Source: Candidatus Altimarinota bacterium
Lineage (GTDB): Bacteria > Patescibacteriota > Gracilibacteria > JAHISY01
NCBI GenBank assembly: GCA_021735425.1
Contig: JAIPGZ010000007.1
Coordinates: 1-52,717 of the forward strand
Length of the DNA stretch: 52,717 bases
Direction: 5' to 3'
Part shown: in pieces, positions 1-7,281 of the stretch
Position numbering within the stretch: the first letter of the stretch is position 1
How the letters are laid out: the number at the start of each line of letters is the position of its first letter
The notes under the pieces: model-generated
Told to the model about the DNA's origin: nothing
The model's input: only the letters and a program-made list of their open reading frames with translations
Databases searched by the model: none
Made by a program: the position numbers and the translations under genes

Positions 1-1
1 G

Positions 2-688
2 GAGAAAATCGAGGTGGAACAACCAGAACACAGCCCCCCTGCTAAGGGGGGAGATCCGACGCCGCAGCGTAGGGTCGGGGGGTCTGCGAGCAAACAGCAG
101 GAATCTTTAAATTCGGTGCCGTCTTCACCCGACCCCTCTGTCCTTCGGACATCTCCCCTTGGCAGGGGAGCAACTTTCGGTAACCTCCTTGCCAAAATCA
201 CCACCCTCCGCACCGAAACCCGCGCCCAGATTGGCAAGCTTGAAATTAAAGAGGAAGAGGTTTTTCAACAAATCCCAGTAGAGGAAATAATTCCCCCCTG
301 CCAAGGGGGGTGTCCCGATGAAATCGGGACGGGGGGTCGGGTTGATGAAATCTCAACTCTTGTTCCTGAAACCCCCGCACCAGAGATTCCTGAACCTGAA
401 ACCCCCGTTGTTGAAAATATTGCGAAGCCTGCGCCAACGGAAACTGAAACTCCGACTGTCGAACCTGTCATCGAACCTGTCGAGACGGAACCTCTGCCCG
501 AACCCGAATCTGAACCCACACCTGAACCCGTGCCTGTAGCGGAGGTTACCCAACCTCCGATTGCGCCTGTAGCCGAGGTTTCTCAACCTCGGACTGAACC
601 GCAGGTTCAGCAAACCATCGAGCAAAACGAGCCTCAAATTGTTGAACAACCCGAACCCCAAACCGCGCCCCCAAACCCACCAAACTAG
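2..688 (+). CDS. Pro/Glu-rich low-complexity protein, C-terminal part (5' end outside window)
   Basis: The frame is open to the left edge of the window, so this is probably the C-terminal tail of a longer protein; the first internal start is a GTG at 14. From about codon 100 the protein is almost entirely Pro, Glu, Thr and Val in short repeats such as PEPEPEP and VEPVIEPVE. That suggests an extended, disordered, acidic linker or tail, as in cell-surface or envelope-spanning proteins. No signal peptide, membrane segment or catalytic motif is visible. The first 115 codons are unusual because three GC-rich hairpin repeats (34-83, 127-172 and 293-341) are read as protein. No function can be assigned. 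The next gene, cysE, is on the other strand, so this gene ends its own transcription unit. Confidence 0.6.
   Translation, partial: EKIEVEQPEHSPPAKGGDPTPQRRVGGSASKQQESLNSVPSSPDPSVLRTSPLGRGATFGNLLAKITTLRTETRAQIGKLEIKEEEVFQQIPVEEIIPPCQGGCPDEIGTGGRVDEISTLVPETPAPEIPEPETPVVENIAKPAPTETETPTVEPVIEPVETEPLPEPESEPTPEPVPVAEVTQPPIAPVAEVSQPRTEPQVQQTIEQNEPQIVEQPEPQTAPPNPPN
34..83 (+). repeat. GC-rich two-hairpin repeat, copy 1, inside coding sequence
   Basis: The first hairpin is CCCCCC-TGCTAA-GGGGGG at 34-51. It is followed by a CCGAC...GTCGG hairpin and a GGGGGGT tail. Related copies lie at 127-172 (opposite orientation) and 293-341. Confidence 0.7.
127..172 (-). repeat. GC-rich two-hairpin repeat, copy 2, inverted, inside coding sequence
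   Basis: Read on the minus strand this is the same pattern as the neighbouring copies: CTCCCCTGCCAAGGGGAG, then GTCCGAAGGAC, then GGGGTCGGGT. It is translated as part of the Pro/Glu-rich protein. Confidence 0.65.
293..341 (+). repeat. GC-rich two-hairpin repeat, copy 3, inside coding sequence
   Basis: The first hairpin is CCCCCCTGCCAAGGGGGG. The second is GTCCCGAT-GAA-ATCGGGAC, followed by GGGGGGTCGGGTT. The reading frame stays open through it, giving the peptide PPCQGGCPDEIGTGGRVDE. Confidence 0.7.
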
Positions 689-900
689 CCTAAGCGGAGA
701 ACACTTGTTTCAAGCACTCTGCTCGTTTTTTGCTGAAAAATGACTCCAAAAACCTGTACTTTTACCCCCTCCAGCTACAGGTTTTCAGCGTCTTTAGGCT
801 TACACAAGGGTAAAAAATGGTGTACACCCTAATCTGGCTTTATTTAAGACCAGAAGTGTGCTATAATGTGTAGCACACACTACTAAAAATACAGGTTTTT
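687..900. other. Non-coding gap with nested inverted repeats
   Basis: This 220-nt gap holds no convincing gene. AGCCTAA at 687-693 pairs with TTAGGCT at 794-800. GCTGAAAA at 732-739 can pair with TTTTCAGC at 782-789. AAAACCTGTA at 749-758 pairs with TACAGGTTTT at 776-785, and again with a second copy of that arm at 890-900. Together 687-800 can fold into one long imperfect hairpin. A separate 8-bp palindrome, GTGTGCTA/TAGCACAC (856-863 and 871-878), surrounds a perfect TATAAT at 862-867, so a promoter with a symmetrical operator is possible. No transcript is evident. Confidence 0.5.
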
Positions 901-911
901 GATACCCACTC

Positions 912-1457
912 TTACTTTTTAATCCTCCCCTGTTTTTTCTTTTTGAGAATTTTCCCCAAACTCCCCGCCACGACTCCCCTCTTCGGCACATCGTTAATCA
1001 CGACCGCCAAAGCTCCAATCTTCGCATCATCGCCGACTTTGACCGGACCGAGGATTTTGGCACCAGCACCGATGACGACCCGATTACCAATCGTCGGATG
1101 TCTTTTAGTGCAACCATTCGCCTTCCACCAACCGAGCGCGCCGAGCGTGACATCGTGGTAAAGCATCACGTCATCGCCAATCACCGCGGTCTCACCAATC
1201 ACGACGCCGTAACCATGGTCGATGAAAAAGCCTTTGCCTATTTGAGCACCGGGATGAATCTCAATTCCGGTAATAAATCTGGCAATTTGTGAAATCAGCC
1301 GCGGGATAAATGGAATTTTCAGCGCAGCGAGCGGATGGGCAATCCGGTGAAAAACGAGTGCCCACAAACCAGGGTAAAGCAAAATCTCCGCCTTGCGAAA
1401 AATATTCCCCTGTAACGCAGGATCTTTCGCAATCGCAGCCTTGAGCCAGATAAACAT
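912..1457 (-). CDS. cysE: Serine O-acetyltransferase
   Basis: The enzyme makes O-acetylserine from serine and acetyl-CoA, the first committed step of cysteine synthesis in the cytoplasm. The 181-residue protein has a short helical N-terminus and then the left-handed beta-helix typical of the family. Hallmarks are [19 protein letters not shown] with the catalytic-type His, [10 protein letters not shown], and [20 protein letters not shown]. The short length matches the compact EpsC/CysE type rather than the 270-residue enteric form. The partner CysK is about 35 kb away beside metA and metY, so the cysteine genes are split. The start ATG directly follows CCCTAAA repeats and has no Shine-Dalgarno sequence. 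The basic tail [10 protein letters not shown] is unusual. Confidence 0.92.
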   Translation of the reverse strand: MFIWLKAAIAKDPALQGNIFRKAEILLYPGLWALVFHRIAHPLAALKIPFIPRLISQIARFITGIEIHPGAQIGKGFFIDHGYGVVIGETAVIGDDVMLYHDVTLGALGWWKANGCTKRHPTIGNRVVIGAGAKILGPVKVGDDAKIGALAVVINDVPKRGVVAGSLGKILKKKKQGRIKK

Positions 1458-1478
1458 TTTAGGGTTTAGGTTCTAGGG

Positions 1479-1493
1479 TTTAGGGTTTAGTAA
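1479..1493 (+). repeat. Left arm of inverted repeat flanking a four-helix-bundle cassette
   Basis: TTTAGGGTTTAGTAA here is the exact reverse complement of 1916-1930. It is the inner end of a CCCTAAA-type repeat run starting about 1459. Confidence 0.75.
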
Positions 1494-1528
1494 TTTTCAA
1501 CGATAAGCTGTTTGAAATTCTTGATCAT
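1487..1528 (-). pseudogene. Truncated four-helix-bundle gene remnant (first 10 codons)
   Basis: On the minus strand the sequence reads MIKNFKQLIV and then ENY-stop. The first ten residues match the start of the intact neighbour (MIKNFKELIV) with one change. It lies directly downstream of that gene, head to tail, and is cut off where the CCCTAAA repeat begins. This is a leftover 5' end of a second tandem copy. Confidence 0.7.
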
Positions 1529-1537
1529 GGTTTTTCA

Positions 1538-1912
1538 CTATACCTTAACCCCCAACGGGTTTAGTAATTTTTTCCGAATCACGGTCAACATTTTACCAAC
1601 TTCTTCTAAATTAGTAAGTAATTTTTTGACTTGTTCTTCGTTTAAAAAATTAAATTCTTTCGAAAGTAAAATTTGAGTTTCTAACTCCGCACAAGACCCA
1701 AGCGAGTTACTCAAAAAATGTGCATAGTCTTTTCGAGTTGACCTGGCATATCCTTCCGCAATATTTGAGACAATTGAAACTGCGCACCTTCGCATTTGAG
1801 ATTTTAAGCCATATTCTTCACTCCGCGGAAAGTTTTCGGTAAATTCATAAACACTCTTCGTTAAAGAAAAAGCCTTTTGCCAAACGATAAGTTCTTTAAA
1901 ATTTTTAATCAT
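1538..1912 (-). CDS. Four-helix bundle protein (S23/IVS-like)
   Basis: This 124-residue protein belongs to the small four-helix-bundle family first seen in 23S rRNA intervening sequences and related to the Avd protein of diversity-generating retroelements. Family hallmarks are FKELIVWQKAFSLTKSVYEFTENFP, YGLKSQMRRCAVSIVSNIAEGYAR, and FLSNSLGSCAELETQILLSKEFNFL. Its biological role is not established, though the fold is basic and pentamer-forming in studied relatives. No reverse transcriptase or rRNA gene is nearby. The gene is bracketed by a perfect 15-bp inverted repeat (1479-1493 and 1916-1930) and followed by a truncated tandem copy, so it looks like a dispersed cassette. Two further intact relatives are at 10616 and 16626, and a decayed one at 48326. 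Confidence 0.85.
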   Translation of the reverse strand: MIKNFKELIVWQKAFSLTKSVYEFTENFPRSEEYGLKSQMRRCAVSIVSNIAEGYARSTRKDYAHFLSNSLGSCAELETQILLSKEFNFLNEEQVKKLLTNLEEVGKMLTVIRKKLLNPLGVKV

Positions 1913-1915
1913 CTC

Positions 1916-1930
1916 TTACTAAACCCTAAA
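1916..1930 (+). repeat. Right arm of inverted repeat flanking a four-helix-bundle cassette
   Basis: TTACTAAACCCTAAA is the reverse complement of 1479-1493. The surrounding 1916-1950 continues as degenerate CCCTAAAACCTAACCC repeats up to the valS stop. Confidence 0.75.
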
Positions 1931-1953
1931 ACCTAACCCCTGTACCCTAACCC

Positions 1954-4605
1954 TTATCCCAAAATCTTGAGTCGCTCTTCAATTTTCTGAATTTTGTCTT
2001 CGACCGATGCCAGCTTGGCTCGCTCAGAATCAACCACATTTTTCGGGGCACGCTTCGTGAAATCCTCGTTAGCCAATTTTTTGGCAATCACCGCGAGGTA
2101 AATTTCAGATTCTTTCAAATCGCTTTTCAAACGCTTTTTCTCGACCTTCGGGTCAAGCAATTTCGCGAGCGGGAAATAAATTTCCAGTCCAGCGTCGAAT
2201 TTAGCGACCGCATTTTTAACTTTTTGACCAGATTTTTTGACTACTAGTGAGCTCAAACGCGCCAGTTTTTTGATTTCGCTCGCCTGTTTTTTGATGAATT
2301 TTTCAAATTTACCGGCGTGAATGACCACTGTAATTTTGCGCGCCGGCTCGACATTCATCTCGGCACGCACCGAGCGAATCGCGGAAATAATGGCGAGAAT
2401 AATTTGCATCTCCTCCTCCACTTTGGAATTAATTTGAGCTTTAATCGGCTTGGGATATTTTTCATTCGCGAGCAATTTGGGTTTCTTCTTCGCTGGCTGA
2501 AAGTTCTCCCAAAGTTTTTCAGTGACAAAAGGAACGAAGGGATGCGCGAGACGAAGAATCTGCGCAAGGGTGTGAGCGAGAATCTTTTTGTTCGGTTTTT
2601 CTTTGGTCAGCTCGAGGTACCAATCACAGAAATCATGCCAAATAAAATCTTGAATCTTGCCAGCCACCTCACCAAAAGCGTATTTCTCGAAAGCCTGATT
2701 AGTCTCGTCAATCAGTCGGTTCAGCCTCGAAAGAATCCATCGATCAGGCAAAGTCCGCGCCGCCGGACTTTTCGGAATTTCGATATTTTTGCCAAGCACT
2801 CCGAAAACATAGCGCGAGGCATTCCAAATCTTATTGACGAAATTACGCTGACCAGTAACTTTTGTTTCGCTGAATTTCAAATCATTGCCGGGAGTCGAAC
2901 CTACGACCAACGAAAGCCGAAGCGCATCGCAGCCGTATTTTTCAATCATTTCAATCGGATCAATGCCATTATTTAAACTTTTAGACATTTTACGACCCAG
3001 CTCATCGCGCACTAATCCATGTAAATAAACCGTCTTGAAAGGCGACTTACCCGTGAATTCCGCACCGAGCATCACCATCCGCGCCACCCAGAAAAAGAGA
3101 ATGTCGTAACCAGTTTCGAGCACTGTGTTGGGATAGAAAGACCGAAAATCTTTCGTATTTTTGGGCCAACCAAGCGTAGCGAATGGCCACAGACCACTTG
3201 AAAACCAAGTGTCAAGTACATCGGGATCTTGGACTAGATTGAGATTCCCACAGCTCGGACACTTTTTTGGTGGCTTTTCTGAAACAATTACGCGTTGGCA
3301 ACCCTCTTTTTTGCGAATTCTTTTATCAGCAAATTCGGGAACTTTTTTGCAATACCAAACCGGCAGTTGATGTCCCCACCAAAGCTGGCGGGAGATGCAC
3401 CAGTCGCGAATCTCGTCCAGCCAACGGGTAAATTCTTTTTCAAAGCGCGCCGGCACAAATTCGATTTGCTTTTTTTTAACTATTTTCAAAGCCTTCTCTG
3501 CGAGCGGCTGCATTTTGACAAACCACTGCATCGATTCCAGCGGCTCGATGACTGAGTCGCAGCGGCTGCAATGTCCGACCGAGTGATCATGTTTTTCGAT
3601 TTTTTCGAGATTACCGATGTCGTCGAGATATTTGATAACTGCTTTGCGCGCTTCATGCAAAGGCATCCCGACGAAGCGCCTCCCCGCGTTTTTCGTCATT
3701 TTGCCGTGCGGACCAATCACGACGATCGATTCCAAATGGTGATCTTTGCCAATCGCGGCGTCGAGCTGATCGTGCGCCGGGGTAATCTTGACTGCGCCAG
3801 TACCGAATTTCATTTCGACCCTCTTGTCGGCAATCACTTTGATTTCCCGATTTACGATGGGGAGAATCAATTCTTTGCCAATGAAATCTTGGTAGCGTTT
3901 ATCGTCAGGGTGAACGGCGACAGCAGTGTCACCGAGCATCGTCTCAGGACGAGTCGTCGCGACACAAATCGAACGGTCGGTCGCCGAAACAAAGTAGCGA
4001 ATAAAATAAAGATTCCCCTCCTCCTCACGGTGTTCGACTTCGATGTCGGAAAGAACTGTTTTGCAACGAGGGCACCAGTTCACCAATCTTTTGTCGCGAT
4101 AAATTAATTTCTTTTTATAAAGTTGAATGAAGGCTTTAGTCACTGCTGCAGAACGCTCATCATCGAGAGTGAAGGCCTCCCGCTCCCAATCACAGCTCGC
4201 GCCCATTTTATGAATTTGATTGGAAATGCGAGCATGGTATTTCTTTTTCCAATCCCAAACTTTTTCGATAAATTTTTCGCGACCGAGATTCTCACGAGAA
4301 AGTCCTTTTTCGAGCAATCTTTTCTCAACCACATTTTGCGTCGCAATCCCCGCATGATCTGTCCCCGGCAACCAAAGCACGTCCATTCCTGTCATCCGTT
4401 GATGGCGAGCAATGATGTCTTCAATCGTGAGTGTGATCGCGTGACCGAGATGCAAAGCACCAGTCACATTCGCCGGCGGCATCATCATTGTGAAATTTTT
4501 CTTTTTGGCTTTGCCGACAGCCTTCCCTACGCCGAATTCAGTCCATTTCTGAGAAACATCTCTTTCCACATCATTCGGAATGTAAGCCTTCTCGATTTCG
4601 CTCAT
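1954..4605 (-). CDS. valS: Valyl-tRNA synthetase
   Basis: This class I aminoacyl-tRNA synthetase charges tRNA-Val with valine in the cytoplasm. The protein is about 883 residues from the chosen start MSEIEKAYIPNDVERDVSQKW, within the usual range. The HIGH-type motif appears in PPANVTGALHLGHA near the N-terminus. The large editing (CP1) domain includes TTRPETMLGDTAV and GTDHAGIATQ, and the KMSKS motif is in GRKMSKSLNNGIDP. A tRNA-binding anticodon domain and a C-terminal coiled coil (KVEKKRLKSDLKESE onward) complete the family layout. A longer reading from a GTG at 4623 is possible, but a TATGCT -10-like box at 4615-4620 overlaps it, which favours the internal ATG at 4605. The mRNA would be nearly leaderless. 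Confidence 0.95.
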   Translation of the reverse strand: MSEIEKAYIPNDVERDVSQKWTEFGVGKAVGKAKKKNFTMMMPPANVTGALHLGHAITLTIEDIIARHQRMTGMDVLWLPGTDHAGIATQNVVEKRLLEKGLSRENLGREKFIEKVWDWKKKYHARISNQIHKMGASCDWEREAFTLDDERSAAVTKAFIQLYKKKLIYRDKRLVNWCPRCKTVLSDIEVEHREEEGNLYFIRYFVSATDRSICVATTRPETMLGDTAVAVHPDDKRYQDFIGKELILPIVNREIKVIADKRVEMKFGTGAVKITPAHDQLDAAIGKDHHLESIVVIGPHGKMTKNAGRRFVGMPLHEARKAVIKYLDDIGNLEKIEKHDHSVGHCSRCDSVIEPLESMQWFVKMQPLAEKALKIVKKKQIEFVPARFEKEFTRWLDEIRDWCISRQLWWGHQLPVWYCKKVPEFADKRIRKKEGCQRVIVSEKPPKKCPSCGNLNLVQDPDVLDTWFSSGLWPFATLGWPKNTKDFRSFYPNTVLETGYDILFFWVARMVMLGAEFTGKSPFKTVYLHGLVRDELGRKMSKSLNNGIDPIEMIEKYGCDALRLSLVVGSTPGNDLKFSETKVTGQRNFVNKIWNASRYVFGVLGKNIEIPKSPAARTLPDRWILSRLNRLIDETNQAFEKYAFGEVAGKIQDFIWHDFCDWYLELTKEKPNKKILAHTLAQILRLAHPFVPFVTEKLWENFQPAKKKPKLLANEKYPKPIKAQINSKVEEEMQIILAIISAIRSVRAEMNVEPARKITVVIHAGKFEKFIKKQASEIKKLARLSSLVVKKSGQKVKNAVAKFDAGLEIYFPLAKLLDPKVEKKRLKSDLKESEIYLAVIAKKLANEDFTKRAPKNVVDSERAKLASVEDKIQKIEERLKILG

Positions 4606-4710
4606 AACTCGCTTAGCATACACAAATTTTAGATTTTGGTTAAGCTGCAGGTGAATAAAAAAGTTGTATCGTGGCTTTTGAAAGCGAATAAATTGGCTAC
4701 TAAAGCAAGC

Positions 4711-4738
4711 TTGTTAAAAAATGAAAACGTTTTAGAAT
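4711..4738 (+). promoter_or_regulatory. Promoter for the ACP-like/glycosyltransferase unit
   Basis: TTGTTA (4711-4716) and TAGAAT (4733-4738) are separated by 16 nt. Transcription would start near 4745, giving a leader of about 16 nt before the ATG at 4761. A GCTAAAAT at 4752-4759 is too close to the ATG to serve that start. Confidence 0.5.
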
Positions 4739-4760
4739 CAATATGAATTAAGCTAAAATT

Positions 4761-5120
4761 ATGGGTTTCCGACTTTCACCAAATTCGCTACACGTTCAGA
4801 CTGAGAGTAGTGTCCCAATTTCACCAGCACTGCCACCTAAAAAAACCGCTGAAGAGCTTAAAAAAGAAAATGCCGCCTTACGTAAAGCGGTTGGCAAAAC
4901 GCTCGAGTTCAATCACAAAAACTTCCTTGAAATGACGACCAAAATCTTGCAAGAAGAATTTAAGGTTCCACCAGAAAAAATAACTCCTGAGGCGAAAATT
5001 TTTGAAGACCTAGGACTGCAAAGAGCTAAACTGAGAAGCTTTTTACTTTTTCTAAAAATAGAGTTTAATCGTGAGTTTACCGTCCCAAAATCCGGAACAC
5101 TCAGCGGATTCCTTAGATAA
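4761..5120 (+). CDS. Acyl-carrier-protein-like protein lacking the attachment serine
   Basis: The C-terminal 65 residues align by eye with acyl carrier proteins: ILQEEFKVPPEKITPEAKIFEDLG matches the first helix and loop, and FLLFLKIEFNREFTV followed by GTLSGFL matches helices 2-4. The place of the conserved Asp-Ser-Leu that carries phosphopantetheine reads LQRAKL, so no Ser is available and the protein should not carry an acyl arm. The N-terminal 55 residues are Pro-rich and then form a Lys/Glu-rich helix. The gene overlaps the glycosyltransferase downstream by 50 nt in another frame, suggesting coupled expression. It may be a scaffold or binding partner of the glycosyltransferase. Function is inferred only from resemblance. 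Confidence 0.55.
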   Translation: MGFRLSPNSLHVQTESSVPISPALPPKKTAEELKKENAALRKAVGKTLEFNHKNFLEMTTKILQEEFKVPPEKITPEAKIFEDLGLQRAKLRSFLLFLKIEFNREFTVPKSGTLSGFLR

Positions 5121-6144
5121 GTTTGCTGCTAAAATCCCCTGCGTGAATCCCAAAGTTAGCATCGGAATCGTTTTGTTCGGAGAGAAGTATTCGCAGGAAA
5201 TGCTGCCTAGCTTAGTGCAGCAAGATTATCCAAATGTTGAATTTCTCCTACTCGACCAAGAGGAAGATAAATGGAGTGCGAGTAAGTTTATCGAGGAAAA
5301 AATGCCTGCGATTTTCCACGATCCGCGTGTAAAAATCGAACGCGGTCGGAATCTCTGGCACTCCGGCGGTCATAATAAATTGATTCACAAAGCTTTAGAC
5401 GGTGGCGCCGATTATTACATCTGCGGGAGTAACGACATGCTCTACCCGCCCGATTTAGTTTCGCGAACTATTATCGAACTGGAAAAACCTGAGCATTCGA
5501 AATTCGGTAGCGCCACGGTGAAGCTATTGCAGTGGGATTTCGAAAACAAAAAGAAAACTAAAACTATCGACAGCTGTGGAATCGGAATCCGAAAATCCCA
5601 CTACTTCTACGACCGCGGACAAGGCGCGAAAGATGGCGGGCAGTTCGATCAACAGCGGGAAATTTTCGGAGCTAGCGGTGCTCTGACAATCTTGCGCAAA
5701 ACCGCTCTTCAGTCCATCGAGACTCAGAACAATTTTTTTGATGAAAAGCTTCACTACAAAAATGATGTCGATCTCGCTTATCGCTTGCAGTGGCTCGGCT
5801 GGAAATCTCTCTTTATTCCAAGCGTGGAAGTATTTCACGATCGACAGTTAAACCGAGAATCTTCACTTTTTCAATTTATCGAGAAGCGTAGAAAAGTAGC
5901 ACGGTGGGCCAAAGAATCTTCGCTCTGGGGTCACCTTGTCGTTCTCGAAAAAAATTTTTCGGCAAATTTTTCATGGCAGGTGAAATGTGCAACTCGTTTT
6001 TATAACTTCAAAAAAATAATTTATTTCATTTTTTGCGAACCATATTTGCTTAAACAATTTTGGAAAATCCGAGAAATAAAGGCAGAATTACGAAAATCTA
6101 GAAAAAATGTTAGCGTCGACAAAATTGAAAAATTCATGAATTAA
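5071..6144 (+). CDS. Glycosyltransferase family 2
   Basis: A GT-A fold inverting sugar transferase, probably acting at the cytoplasmic face on surface polysaccharide. The fold begins VSIGIVLFGEKYSQEMLPSLVQQDYPNVEFLLLDQ, the usual start of GT2 enzymes. It continues with GGHNKLIHKAL and YYICGSNDMLYPPDLV, where the expected DxD is replaced by SND. The acceptor region has GASGALTILRKTAL and KNDVDLAYRLQWLGWKSLFIPSVEVFHD with the catalytic-base type Asp. The C-terminal 90 residues are basic and aromatic and could lie on the membrane. The start is a GTG inside the preceding gene; the next in-frame ATG would remove the first beta strand. It pairs with the second glycosyltransferase at 6204. Confidence 0.82.
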   Translation: MSLPSQNPEHSADSLDKFAAKIPCVNPKVSIGIVLFGEKYSQEMLPSLVQQDYPNVEFLLLDQEEDKWSASKFIEEKMPAIFHDPRVKIERGRNLWHSGGHNKLIHKALDGGADYYICGSNDMLYPPDLVSRTIIELEKPEHSKFGSATVKLLQWDFENKKKTKTIDSCGIGIRKSHYFYDRGQGAKDGGQFDQQREIFGASGALTILRKTALQSIETQNNFFDEKLHYKNDVDLAYRLQWLGWKSLFIPSVEVFHDRQLNRESSLFQFIEKRRKVARWAKESSLWGHLVVLEKNFSANFSWQVKCATRFYNFKKIIYFIFCEPYLLKQFWKIREIKAELRKSRKNVSVDKIEKFMN

Positions 6145-6203
6145 AAATTGTTTTGAAATTTAAAACTTCAAATTAGGACTACCCTATTCCCCTATTTCAC
6201 CCA

Positions 6204-7028
6204 ATGAAAGCTTCTGTAATTATTCTCGATTTTTTGAAAAGTAAACGCGTCGTCGAAAACGTCGAGAGCATCCAAAAACAACTCGTAAACTTTCCGATTG
6301 AAATAATCGTGGTGGATAACTCACGGAATGAAGCCAACGCGAAAAAGCTTCGAGAGCTGGAGAAATTCGAAAATGTGAAGCTTATTTTCAACGATGAAAA
6401 TCTCGGCTACACCCGCGGTACGAATCGCGGAGTCCGAGACGCGACTGGTGAATACCTCTTCATCGTGAATCCCGACATCATTTGGAGTAACCCGCAGACT
6501 CTTCAAAAAATGGTCGACTTCCTCGACGCGAACCCGCAAGTAGGAATCGTCGGACCAAAACAGATCAACGATACTGACGGGAAAGTCGCGATGACAGTAC
6601 GAGCCTTTCCGAAATTATTTTTACAAATTGCGCGTAGAACCTGGCTACGTAAGCTTCCGGGAGTCCGAAAAAAGGTAGAGTTCGACGAAATGCAGCATCT
6701 CGATTATGACAAAACTCAACCCGTCGATTGGCTGCAGTCTAGCTTCGTCGCCGTGAGGAAAAATCTATGGGAGAAATTCGGCGGACTAGACGAAGGCTAT
6801 TTCCTCTTCATGAGCGACCCCGACATCTGCTGGAAGTGCTGGGAATCTGGATTCGAAGTGATTTACTATCCGGAGGTGACTGTCCATGCCGACGGACTAC
6901 GCTGCTCAGCCGGAGGCTTCCTTAGTTTTTTTGGTAAATGGACTCTGCGCCAGCACCTCCGCGACGCTGTGAGATATCACATTAAATATCGCGGGAAGAA
7001 GAGTCCTCGGACTAAGCATGAAACATGA
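6204..7028 (+). CDS. Glycosyltransferase family 2 (rhamnosyltransferase-like)
   Basis: A second GT2 enzyme of 274 residues, resembling WbbL/rhamnosyltransferase-type proteins. Motifs are IIVVDNSRNEANAKKLREL, FNDENLGYTRGTNRGV (nucleotide-sugar region), GEYLFIVNPDIIW (DxD position as NPD), and WLQSSFVAVRKNLWEKFGGLDEGYFLFMSDPDICWK with the catalytic-type Asp. It probably adds a deoxysugar or hexose to a lipid-linked glycan. No membrane segment is obvious. A 59-nt A/T-rich gap separates it from the upstream glycosyltransferase. The last codons (CAT GAA ACA TGA) are made by an ATGAAAC-type repeat, so the protein ends in KHET, the same ending as the convergent gene downstream. Confidence 0.85.
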   Translation: MKASVIILDFLKSKRVVENVESIQKQLVNFPIEIIVVDNSRNEANAKKLRELEKFENVKLIFNDENLGYTRGTNRGVRDATGEYLFIVNPDIIWSNPQTLQKMVDFLDANPQVGIVGPKQINDTDGKVAMTVRAFPKLFLQIARRTWLRKLPGVRKKVEFDEMQHLDYDKTQPVDWLQSSFVAVRKNLWEKFGGLDEGYFLFMSDPDICWKCWESGFEVIYYPEVTVHADGLRCSAGGFLSFFGKWTLRQHLRDAVRYHIKYRGKKSPRTKHET

Positions 7029-7281
7029 AACACGTAACATGAAACATTTTGGTTTAGACATAATATAGCTAAACAAATATAAATCAGCGCATGTTTGAAA
7101 AATTCGCGCACTGTGATTTAAAAACTAATAAAAACATCTTTACCGCTCTTTAAAGCTCTTTATGATCCTTCCAGATGAAAGAATGTAGTTGTGTAGAAGA
7201 CAGTATTCTGATTGATGTTATGCAGGATTGAAGTTGTTTAGCTATACATGCTGCTTTATAATTCATGCTTTATGTTTCATG
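7017..7281. repeat. Inverted-repeat-bounded intergenic element between convergent genes
   Basis: CATGAAACATGAAACA repeats at the left (7017-7050) face TTTATGTTTCATG at the right (to 7281). Inside, TATAGCTAAACAA at 7064-7076 is perfectly inverted at 7234-7246. The interior also carries CTCTTTAAAGCTCTTTATGATCCTTC (written here as a run of related short words), similar to stretches at 18646 and 48274. No gene is visible. The outer repeats encode the last residues of both flanking genes. Confidence 0.6.

Noticed and set aside
687-800. Resemblance of GCCTAAG...TTTAGGC ends to integron attC sites
   Set aside because: Each core site has a mismatch at an important base (AAC and GTT are needed), the inner L sites are not convincing, and there is no integrase or cassette array.
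1459-1493. Telomere-like TTTAGGG repeats as a sign of a linear end or eukaryotic DNA
   Set aside because: They are short, imperfect and inside a bacterial gene cluster, and similar words recur at other gene borders.
3571-4107. Long open frames antisense to valS and other genes
   Set aside because: They lie wholly inside conserved genes on the other strand and show no recognisable protein features.
4752-4761. GCTAAAAT as the promoter of the ACP-like gene
   Set aside because: It ends 1 nt before the ATG, so transcripts would begin inside the gene. A better promoter lies at 4711-4738.
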